Assembly: GCA_026706665.1 (NCBI GenBank)
Contig: JAPOYI010000224.1
Coordinates: forward strand, 21,599 to 85,598
Direction: 5' to 3'
Source: Gammaproteobacteria bacterium
GTDB lineage: Bacteria > Pseudomonadota > Gammaproteobacteria > Pseudomonadales > Azotimanducaceae
DNA: 64,000 bases
Part shown: positions 1-8,141 of the stretch, piece by piece
Numbering within the stretch: the stretch's first letter is position 1
Layout of the letters: the number at the start of each line of letters is the position of its first letter
Translations under genes and position numbers: made by a program
The notes under the pieces: model-generated
Databases searched by the model: none
What the model saw: only the letters and a program-made list of their open reading frames with translations
Told to the model about the DNA's origin: nothing

Positions 1-1287
1 TTGGCCTGCGACATCGCGCTCGGGCTCATCGTGGTCTTGCTGGGGCTCCTGCACGCCTTGCTGGCCCGCTTCGTGGGTGCGCGCCGGGCTGTTCGAATCG
101 AAGCGATGCGGCGCGAACAGGGTTTGCTCATCGGGGTCGGCATGCAGATGTTGAGCCATGCGGAAAACCTGCGCATGACGGGATCGGACGACCGTTTCTT
201 TTCCCGCTGGAGCGGCCAGCAGGCGCGCGAACTGCATGCGCGCCAGCTCTGTTCCGAACTCGGCCAGGTCGATACCGCGCTTCCGGGGCTGATTGCCGCA
301 CTTCGCAGCGCGGCGATCCTTGGTGTTGGGGCATTCATGGTCATGGCCGGGGGAATGACTCTGGGAACGCTGGTCGGCGTCTACATCCTGGCGGAGATGT
401 TCCTGGCGCCCGTGGGGCGTTTCCTGGAGTTCGCCGAAAAGCGCCAGGCGCTGGAAACCGATTTGCAGCGGCTGGAAGATATCTCGAAGACCGCTCCCGA
501 CCCCGTTTTCGGCCGGCGGAGCCCGGAATCGGCATCGATCCCGACGTTCAACGGCCGGCTCCAGCTTGCCGGCCAGCTTGAACTCAAGGACGTCACCTTC
601 GGCTTCAACAGGAGCCGGCCACCGCTGCTGAAGGACTTCAACCTCGTGCTTAAGCCCGGGCAGCGGCTGGCCGTGGTCGGTCCCAGCGGTTCCGGCAAGT
701 CGACCCTGGCGCGTCTCGTTGCGGGGATCTATCGGCCCTGGTCGGGCGAGATCCTGTTCGATGGCCACCCGAGGGACGAGATTCCCGAGGAAGTGCTGCG
801 GCGTTCCATCTCCATGGTGGACCAGGACGTGGTGCTGTTCTCGGCCTCCGTTCGGGACAACATCACGCTTTGGAATCCCGCTGTTCCGGACGAAGCCATC
901 GTCGCGGCGACGAGAGACGCCTGCATCCACGACGAAATCCTGGTCAGGCCCCACGGATACGCGACCGCGGTCGAGGAGGGCGGAGTGAACTTCAGCGGCG
1001 GCCAGCGGCAACGGCTGGAGATCGCCCGCGCGCTGGTGGGCCATCCGACCGTGCTCATTCTGGACGAGGCCACCAGCGCCCTGGATGCCGCCACCGAGGA
1101 ATTTGTCGACGATGCCCTGCGGCGCCGCGGCGTTACCTGCCTGATCGTGGCGCACAGGCTCAGCACGGTGCGGGACTGCGACGAGATCATCGTGCTGGAC
1201 AAGGGCGTGGAAGTGCAGCGCGGCGCGCACGACGAGTTGATCGCAGACCGTGATGGCACGTACTACAAGCTGGTGAGGTCTGGCTGA
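1..1287 (+). CDS. NHLM-type bacteriocin ABC transporter, permease/ATP-binding protein (5' end outside window)
   Basis: Walker A VVGPSGSGKSTLARLVAG, signature FSGGQRQRLEIARAL, Walker B VLILDEATSALD; TM region upstream; overlaps (TGATG) a second ABC protein of the NHLM type. Confidence 0.85.
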   Translation: MACDIALGLIVVLLGLLHALLARFVGARRAVRIEAMRREQGLLIGVGMQMLSHAENLRMTGSDDRFFSRWSGQQARELHARQLCSELGQVDTALPGLIAALRSAAILGVGAFMVMAGGMTLGTLVGVYILAEMFLAPVGRFLEFAEKRQALETDLQRLEDISKTAPDPVFGRRSPESASIPTFNGRLQLAGQLELKDVTFGFNRSRPPLLKDFNLVLKPGQRLAVVGPSGSGKSTLARLVAGIYRPWSGEILFDGHPRDEIPEEVLRRSISMVDQDVVLFSASVRDNITLWNPAVPDEAIVAATRDACIHDEILVRPHGYATAVEEGGVNFSGGQRQRLEIARALVGHPTVLILDEATSALDAATEEFVDDALRRRGVTCLIVAHRLSTVRDCDEIIVLDKGVEVQRGAHDELIADRDGTYYKLVRSG

Positions 1288-4229
1288 TGCGCGACGCGGC
1301 GTCGGAGTTCACATCACTGGCCGAACTCGCTGCTCGCTCCGGCACATCGGTGCCCTGCGCGGGCAACCTGCCGGTGAGTCTCGACGACGCGGAGAGTGTC
1401 TGGTTCATCGACCAGGGCACCGTGGACCTGTTCCTGGTCGAATTCAGGGACGGTGTGGAGCAGGCGGCCCCGCAGCATCTGCTGCGCCGGGAATCGGGCA
1501 TGTTTCTGCCGGGTGTCGCGCCGGATGAACGGGACCCGGCCAAAGGCAAGGACACGACCCTCAGCCTGGTCGCCAAGGGGTTGCCCGGTACGCTTCTGAA
1601 ACGCCTGCCGGCGTCCAGCATGTCCGACGTCGACCCGGCGGAGCTGGCGTCACAGACCGACACCTGGCTTACCGCCATGACGGACACGCTTTCCCGGTTC
1701 GTCGACCATCTTCCGCGCGCCACGGCGCTGGCCGAGCCGGGTCTGACCCAGAACCTGGCGCCCTGCACGCTATCTGTCCGGCGCGGGGTGGTGTGGGTAT
1801 CCAGGCCGCCGCCCGGTGCGGTCCTTTTCATGGACGTGGTTGACGAAACGGAACTTGCCGAGGCGGGCGGTCCGCCCGAAGCGGTCGTGCCGTTGACGCG
1901 GTCGAGTTGGCTTACCCTGTTCGACGAGGCGACCCTGGCGGGCACGTCGTCCGAGACACTGGCCCGGCGGGGCATCCTGTTGCCGGCGGTCGCTTCCTTT
2001 CACGCGATCGCTTTCGCGCTCGAACGGCTGAACCGCCGGCTTGCGGTGGTCGACGATGCGAATCTGGAACGCGAGCGGACCGCCAGCCGGCGCACCGCCG
2101 AAGAAGCCGCGCGGCAGCGGCTGTTCAACATCTACGACCTGCCGGTTGGCCGGGATGCCAGTGTCGAGGACACGTCCCTGGCGGATGCCCTGGAGATGAT
2201 CGGCCGTCACGAAGGAATAGATTTCAGGATTCCGGCTCGCTCGGGGTCTTCCGATGCTCCGGGCCTCGTCGACATTCTTGACGCGTCAGGTGTACGCGCC
2301 CGGCGCGTGCGGTTCAGGGCCGAGGGAGACTGGTGGCGCGGCGACAGCAACGCGATGCTGGGATTCCGCGCCGAAGACGGCCAGCCGGTTGCGCTGCTGC
2401 CGGGCGCATTCGGGCGTTACCGGGAGGTCGATCCGGTCACCAGGCGCCGTGTCCGGGTTTCGGCGCAGCGCGCCGGCGCGCTCGCGCGGGAAGCCTGGAT
2501 GTTCTATCGGCCATTGCCGCCGGGGCAAGCCGAGCCCGCCGACCTGCTGAGAATCGCCATGCATGGATCGGCGGCAGACCTGGGGCGGCTCGTGGTTGCC
2601 GGGCTTCCGGGAGGCCTGGTCAAGCTGCTCCCGGCGCTGGCGCTAGGATTCGTCGCGAATCACGTGGTGACAGGCGGTAGTGCCGGAGCGCTCTATGCGG
2701 TGGCCATGGCGCTGGCGGGGTTCGGCCTGCTTGGCGCGCTGCTGCACCTCTTTCAGGGGACGGCGATGATGCGCCTCGAGGGGCGCGCGTCACGAGTCGA
2801 AGCCGCTTTCTGGGATCGCCTAATGCGCCTTCCGCCAAGCATTCTGCACCGCCATCCCGCCGGCGACCTGGCCATGTCGGGAATGACGTTCCAGAATCTT
2901 CGCGACGGCCTGCAGGGCGTGATTGCCGATAGCGTGCTCGCGATCATCTTCCTGCTTCCCGTTTTCGGCCTCATCTTCTTCTACGACACCACGCTCGGCG
3001 TCATCGCCCTCGCTTTCAGCGTGGCTTCGATCCTGGTCACGGTAGTCCTCGGGTTGCGCCAGCTACCCCCTTGCGGGCGGATGCTCGGCGCGGCGCGCCG
3101 CGTTGCCGGCCGCCTGTTTCAGATCGTCGGCGGTATCGCCAAGCTGCGCGTGGAGAACGCGGAAGGGTCGGCTTTCGCCATGTGGGCGCGGGACTATCGC
3201 GAGCAGAAGCGGGCGGAACTCGAACTGGGCGGCCTCGAGGGACACTCGCGGGCATTCGGCGCCGCGCTTCCCTTTCTTGCCGGCGGAGTGCTGCTGCTGG
3301 CCGTGGTAACGGTGGGCGACCGCAGCGTCCCGGTCGGCGACTTTCTCGTCGTCTACATCGTCTTCATCACGTTCCAGACCGCGATCGCCCGGCTTGGCGA
3401 CTCATTCGGCACGATCGCAGCCATGCTGCCGGCGTTCGATCAGATGCGCCCGCTGCTCGCGGCCGTGCCTGAAACCGAAATCGAGGGTGAGCCGGTTGAA
3501 CGCCTCGGGGGCGAAGTCCTTTTCGACCACGTTTCCTTTCGCTACGACCCCGACGGACCGTTGATTCTCGACGACGTCACGATTCGGGCGCGTCCCGGCG
3601 AGTTCGTCGCGATCGCCGGCGAGTCCGGTGCGGGCAAGAGCACCCTGTTCCGTCTCGCGCTTGGAATCGACCGGCCATCCGCAGGTGCGGTGTACTACGA
3701 CGGACGTGATCTGAGGCACCTGAACCTGAAGCAGGTGAGACGGAAAATAGGCGCGGTGCCGCAGTCGGTGCGGCTGCATCCCCAGGATCTCTGGGACAAC
3801 ATCGTCGCGCACCACGAGGGCACCACGACCGACGAAGTTTGGGAAACGGTCCGCGCCGCCGGCATCGAAAGCGAAGTCAAGGCCATGCCCATGGGCTTGA
3901 TGACGATGGTCGGGGCCAGCGGAGCGGTGCTTTCGGGCGGCGAGGGCCAGCGCGTCACCATCGCCCGCTCGCTGATGGGCAGCCCGCGCATCATGCTGCT
4001 CGACGAGGCGACCAACTGGCTCGACAACGAGAGCCAGGCCGAGGTCATGCAGAACCTCGCCCTGCTGACCTCGACCCGGATCGTCATCGCCCATCGCCTT
4101 TCCACGCTGGAACAGGCTGACCGCATCTACGTGATGCAGGCCGGAAGGGTCGTGCAGCGCGGCTCCTTCATGGAACTCATGGAGGAGGACGGCGTGTTCA
4201 GGGAACTGGTCAGAAGGCAGGTCGCCTGA
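1287..4229 (+). CDS. NHLM bacteriocin system ABC transporter, ATP-binding/permease protein (980 aa)
   Basis: Long N-terminal non-TM domain, then TM domain and ABC domain (GESGAGKSTLFRLALG, LSGGEGQRVTIARSL, LLDEATNWLD); architecture typical of the second NHLM transporter. Confidence 0.85.
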   Translation: MRDAASEFTSLAELAARSGTSVPCAGNLPVSLDDAESVWFIDQGTVDLFLVEFRDGVEQAAPQHLLRRESGMFLPGVAPDERDPAKGKDTTLSLVAKGLPGTLLKRLPASSMSDVDPAELASQTDTWLTAMTDTLSRFVDHLPRATALAEPGLTQNLAPCTLSVRRGVVWVSRPPPGAVLFMDVVDETELAEAGGPPEAVVPLTRSSWLTLFDEATLAGTSSETLARRGILLPAVASFHAIAFALERLNRRLAVVDDANLERERTASRRTAEEAARQRLFNIYDLPVGRDASVEDTSLADALEMIGRHEGIDFRIPARSGSSDAPGLVDILDASGVRARRVRFRAEGDWWRGDSNAMLGFRAEDGQPVALLPGAFGRYREVDPVTRRRVRVSAQRAGALAREAWMFYRPLPPGQAEPADLLRIAMHGSAADLGRLVVAGLPGGLVKLLPALALGFVANHVVTGGSAGALYAVAMALAGFGLLGALLHLFQGTAMMRLEGRASRVEAAFWDRLMRLPPSILHRHPAGDLAMSGMTFQNLRDGLQGVIADSVLAIIFLLPVFGLIFFYDTTLGVIALAFSVASILVTVVLGLRQLPPCGRMLGAARRVAGRLFQIVGGIAKLRVENAEGSAFAMWARDYREQKRAELELGGLEGHSRAFGAALPFLAGGVLLLAVVTVGDRSVPVGDFLVVYIVFITFQTAIARLGDSFGTIAAMLPAFDQMRPLLAAVPETEIEGEPVERLGGEVLFDHVSFRYDPDGPLILDDVTIRARPGEFVAIAGESGAGKSTLFRLALGIDRPSAGAVYYDGRDLRHLNLKQVRRKIGAVPQSVRLHPQDLWDNIVAHHEGTTTDEVWETVRAAGIESEVKAMPMGLMTMVGASGAVLSGGEGQRVTIARSLMGSPRIMLLDEATNWLDNESQAEVMQNLALLTSTRIVIAHRLSTLEQADRIYVMQAGRVVQRGSFMELMEEDGVFRELVRRQVA

Positions 4230-4243
4230 GTCGGCCGAAATCG

Positions 4244-5545
4244 ATGAGAGATCCCATCGACGCGACAAGGCGTCTCCTCTCAAAGGCGGGAAAAGACCTG
4301 GGATTTCGGGCGCGCCTGCTCGCCGATCCGAAAGCCGTGATCGAAAGGGAATTCCGCGTCACGCTGCCCGAAGGCCACGAGATTCACGTCCACGAAAACA
4401 CCCATGCCGCGACGCATCTCGTGCTCCCGCCCCTGGATGGACGCAGCGAGGAGGAGCGGGAGGCGGCGAGGACCGGTGCGGCCTCACTCGAATTCCTGAA
4501 AAAGACGATGTACGACCCCGCGCCCCCGATGCGTCCCGCCGCAACGCGCCCGGAAAGTGCGCGGGTGCGCGCCGCTTCGCGACAGGCGCTTGCCAGGGCG
4601 GCAAGGGAGAGCATTCGCCGCGGTCTCGGCTTCCTGGAGTCCGCCATCGACGGGGACGGGGCCTGGCACTGCATCCGGTTCAATACCGCCGACCCCGACA
4701 TTCCGCGGCATTTCGAGAGACCTGCCTTTGTCTCCGCGCTCTGCGTGCTCGCGCTCGAGAATTGCCGCGAGGCGCGGGCGAAAGCCATCTGCGCCGCCAC
4801 CCGGTCATATATCGCCGATACCATGGAATACCCGGGGTTCTGGCGCTATTACCGGCACCTGCCGCAGGATCTCGACAGTACGGCGCTGTGTTCGCTCGTG
4901 CTTGGATCCCACCCCTGGATCCTGCTCGGCAGGAACGTTCCCCGGATACTGGCCAATCGGGACGAGGAAGGCCGGTTCATGACCTGGGTGCTGGCCGAAG
5001 ACGAGCCCGACGTGGTGTCGACGTTTCGTATCGAGGCCGACCCGGTCGTCAATGCCAACGTCATCGGCTACCTTGGCGACCATCCTGAAACCGGGGATGC
5101 CAGGGCGTGGCTGGAGTCCCTGGTTACCGAAGGGAGCCTCGAGGGCTCATCCAAGTGGTATCCCGACGTGGTCGCGATCTACTATGGCATCGCCCGTGCC
5201 ATGGTCCGGACGCAGCCCACCCTCGATCGACTGCGCCCGGTACTCGCCGATCGTATTCTCGCCCTGCGCGACGAGCAGGGCGAGTTCGGCAACGTCCTCC
5301 AGACCGCGCAGGCGGTATCGGCGCTCTTCAATGTCGGCCGACTTGACCGGATCGACGCCAGGCGCGAAGTGGACAGGCTCCTCGGCGAGCAGCGCGAAGA
5401 CGGTAGCTGGCCGGAGTTGCTCGCCTTTGGCGATGCGTCGCTGAAGTGGGGCGCGGTCGGGCAGATAGGACATGGCTCCGAATCCGTAACCTCCGCGTTT
5501 TGTATCGAGGCCCTGGAGCGCCTCACCGAGGCCTTGGGGGCGTGA
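4244..5545 (+). CDS. NHLP-leader-like N-terminus fused to prenyltransferase/squalene-cyclase-like alpha/alpha toroid protein
   Basis: N-term FRARLLADPKAVIEREFRVTLPEGHEIHVHENTHAATHLVLPP resembles the precursor leader at 11751-12002; C-term has a QW-like motif EQREDGSWPELLAFGDA and a DLDSTA motif. Confidence 0.75.
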   Translation: MRDPIDATRRLLSKAGKDLGFRARLLADPKAVIEREFRVTLPEGHEIHVHENTHAATHLVLPPLDGRSEEEREAARTGAASLEFLKKTMYDPAPPMRPAATRPESARVRAASRQALARAARESIRRGLGFLESAIDGDGAWHCIRFNTADPDIPRHFERPAFVSALCVLALENCREARAKAICAATRSYIADTMEYPGFWRYYRHLPQDLDSTALCSLVLGSHPWILLGRNVPRILANRDEEGRFMTWVLAEDEPDVVSTFRIEADPVVNANVIGYLGDHPETGDARAWLESLVTEGSLEGSSKWYPDVVAIYYGIARAMVRTQPTLDRLRPVLADRILALRDEQGEFGNVLQTAQAVSALFNVGRLDRIDARREVDRLLGEQREDGSWPELLAFGDASLKWGAVGQIGHGSESVTSAFCIEALERLTEALGA

Positions 5546-5604
5546 GCGAATGCAGGTCACCCGGTCCGGTGATAGCATGACCTTCAAGTACCGGGTCCGT
5601 TAGA

Positions 5605-8004
5605 GTGGCTGGCATGCCGCAGGATACCGCCGCAACTGGTGGCCCAGACAGGGCCGATATCGCGCCGCCTGTCGAGCCGTCGATCAAGAACGCTCTTCCG
5701 CATTATTTGCCGCTGGGGATCTTTCCGCTGATTTTTCTCGCCCTGGTCCATGGCGGCTGGTGGCTTCTGCCGGCGTTTCTCTTCATGAGCGTCGCCGCGC
5801 AGCTCGACAAGGCTCTGGGCCCAGATGGGCGCAACATGCCGTTGGGGACGCCGGAGCGCCGCCTGCGCTGGCACAACCTGCCGGTCTGGTCGTGGGCGTT
5901 CCTTTGGCCGCCGACCCTCATCCTTGGCATGTGGCAGGTCCTTGTCGCAGACCCCTTCGCCATCTGGGAAGAAGTCGTCCTCGTGATCTTGCTGACCATG
6001 GAAGCGCAGGCGGTATTCGTGGTGGGTCACGAACTGATTCACCGGCGCTCTACCTGGGAAAGACGAATCGGCGAATTCCTGCTTTCTTCGGCGTCCTATC
6101 CGCAATACGCGACGGAACACCTGTACATCCACCATGCCAAGGTCGGCACACCGGATGACGCGGGATCCGCGCCCAAGGGGGAGAGTTTCTGGCGGTATTT
6201 CCCCAAGGAAGTCGCGAGCAACCTCACCAATTCCTGGAAGGCTTCCGGCGAACGCCTGGCGCGGCGCCGCCTGCCCGTGTGGCACTACAGCAATCCGTTC
6301 TGGCGCTACGGCCTGAGCCTCGTGTTCTGGTATGGACTGGTGTTCTGGATGGGCGGCATCTGGGCGGTGCCGGCGTTCATTTTCCTGGGCCTCTCCTGCG
6401 TCTTTTCGATGAAGATCAGCAACTACTTTCAGCACTACGGCCTGCGCCGGGTCCGACTGCCGAACGGCCGCTGGGAAAAGGTGCAGCCGCGCCATTCCTG
6501 GAACGCCGACTGGAAGTTCAGCAACTGGATGTTCTTCAACATGCAGAGGCATGCCGACCATCATGCGATGGCGACCCGCCACTATCCCCTGCTGCAGATC
6601 GGCAGCGCCGACGAGTCGCCGCAGTTGCCGGGAACGTACGGCGACATGATGAATCTCGTCCTGCGGCCGAAACGCTGGTTCGAGAAGATGGACCCGCTGG
6701 TGGATCAGTGGCGCAGCCACTTCTATCCGGAGATCGATGACTGGAGCGCCTACGACAGCCCCATCACCGCGTCTCGACCGGACGCCTTCGAGGCGATAGT
6801 CGAGATCTTCGGCGCCGCCCCGAGGCTCGCGGGATGGATCGAACGCAACCCGGAACTGCTCGACAACCTGCAGGATCGGGAGTTCACGGATATCGACCTG
6901 CCGAAAGGGTTCGGGCCGGACCAGGAATACGAGGCGATCGCCCGGCGCGGGCTGGCACGACTCTACTGGACGATGGAGATGGGCGTGCAGGAAATGCGGG
7001 ACCTGGTCGCCGATTTGCCAGCGGCGGATGCGAAGGACACCGCTGAAGTCGTACGGAACTGGTCGAACGACAAGGCGTTCCAGATCGGGATGCATGTCGT
7101 GCGCGGAAACCTGTCGCTGGCGGAGGCCAGGGTTGCACTCTCCAATCTCGCCGAAGCATCGATTTCGACGGTGCTTTCCGCGGTGGTCGCCGATTTCGTC
7201 GACCGGGCGGGGCCGTTGCACGGAGGCGTCGTTGCTGTGGCGCTGGGCGACCTTGCCAGCCGGGAGGTGTATCCGGGGGTGGCGATCGACATGCTGTTCG
7301 TGCATGACGGCGGGGAGTCGGGCGGGATATGTCAGCGTTTCGGGGAGATTCTGACGGATTTTGCGCAGGACAGCCTGTTGTTCTCCGCGGCGAAGCGTAA
7401 GGCAGGCTCGAACGTACTTGCCGGGGTCCCGCTCTCGGGGCTGGCCGGGCATTGCGGCAGCTCCGCCTCCGGTGAAGTTCCCGTCCTTACGCGGGCGCGC
7501 TGCGTATTCGAATGCGGCGATGCCGGAATCGGCCGCCGCTTCGACGAAGCTCGGCGCGAAGTCCTCGCTGGATGCGGCGCGGACGCGTCCCTGGTCGACC
7601 GGCTGCGCGGCTCAGGGGAAGGCCCCGCGGCAACGGACGTGTCCACGTATGCCGTTGCGCGCGGTGGGCTCGACGATGTCGAGACGATCGCGCGACTCCT
7701 GCAGTTGACGGATGCCGCGGATGCCGCGGCCAGCCTTGACGATCCGGCCCCGACGGCGGCGGCGGTTTTCGACGCCGCGGGTGCCGAGCCACTGGCGCAA
7801 GCCGCGGCCATGTGGCGTGACTTGCAGGGCATCCAGCGCCTCATCGGCGAACAAGGATTCGACACGGGCGCGGCAGGGGCGAAGGTCAGGTCCCTGGTTG
7901 CGAGCGCCTGTGGGCATGAGGACTTCGATGGGCTCGAATTGGCGATCGCCGAGACCGCATCCCGGGCGGCCGCCGAGATCGATGCGCTTGTTTCGCGCGC
8001 ATGA
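5605..8004 (+). CDS. AlkB-like alkane hydroxylase/fatty-acid desaturase-family di-iron protein fused to GlnE-like (adenylyltransferase) C-terminal region
   Basis: His motifs HELIHR, HLYIHHAKVGTPDDAGSA, NMQRHADHHAMATRHY; C-half contains GlnE-like FGAAPRLAGWIERNPELLDNL, VALGDLASREVYPGVAIDMLFVHD, LTRARCVFECGDAGIGRRFDEARREVL, GGLDDVETIARLLQL. Confidence 0.75.
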   Translation: MAGMPQDTAATGGPDRADIAPPVEPSIKNALPHYLPLGIFPLIFLALVHGGWWLLPAFLFMSVAAQLDKALGPDGRNMPLGTPERRLRWHNLPVWSWAFLWPPTLILGMWQVLVADPFAIWEEVVLVILLTMEAQAVFVVGHELIHRRSTWERRIGEFLLSSASYPQYATEHLYIHHAKVGTPDDAGSAPKGESFWRYFPKEVASNLTNSWKASGERLARRRLPVWHYSNPFWRYGLSLVFWYGLVFWMGGIWAVPAFIFLGLSCVFSMKISNYFQHYGLRRVRLPNGRWEKVQPRHSWNADWKFSNWMFFNMQRHADHHAMATRHYPLLQIGSADESPQLPGTYGDMMNLVLRPKRWFEKMDPLVDQWRSHFYPEIDDWSAYDSPITASRPDAFEAIVEIFGAAPRLAGWIERNPELLDNLQDREFTDIDLPKGFGPDQEYEAIARRGLARLYWTMEMGVQEMRDLVADLPAADAKDTAEVVRNWSNDKAFQIGMHVVRGNLSLAEARVALSNLAEASISTVLSAVVADFVDRAGPLHGGVVAVALGDLASREVYPGVAIDMLFVHDGGESGGICQRFGEILTDFAQDSLLFSAAKRKAGSNVLAGVPLSGLAGHCGSSASGEVPVLTRARCVFECGDAGIGRRFDEARREVLAGCGADASLVDRLRGSGEGPAATDVSTYAVARGGLDDVETIARLLQLTDAADAAASLDDPAPTAAAVFDAAGAEPLAQAAAMWRDLQGIQRLIGEQGFDTGAAGAKVRSLVASACGHEDFDGLELAIAETASRAAAEIDALVSRA

Positions 8005-8054
8005 ACCCGCCGGGTGACCCGGCGCTGAAATCCCAGGCGCCATCCCGGACGGAG

Positions 8055-8141
8055 GAGCCCTCAGCCGGGGGATCTTCCCCGATCGCTGATGCGTAGGGAC
8101 GTGCCGGCATTTCCCCCGCCGTCGGAGGCGTACTTCCATGA
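8055..8141. repeat. Palindrome-containing ~88-bp repeat, copy 1 (tandem with copy 2)
   Basis: GAGCCCTCAGCCGGGGGATCTTCCCCGATCGCTGATGCGTAGGGACGTGCCGGCATTTCCCCCGCCGTCGGAGGCGTACTTCCATGA; nearly identical to the next 88 bp. Confidence 0.9.

Noticed and set aside
3402-4283. 293-aa minus-strand ORF
   Set aside because: Shadow of the NHLM ABC ATPase domain
5584-7452. 622-aa minus-strand ORF opposite the AlkB-like gene
   Set aside because: Shadow frame of a well-supported CDS; no domain signal
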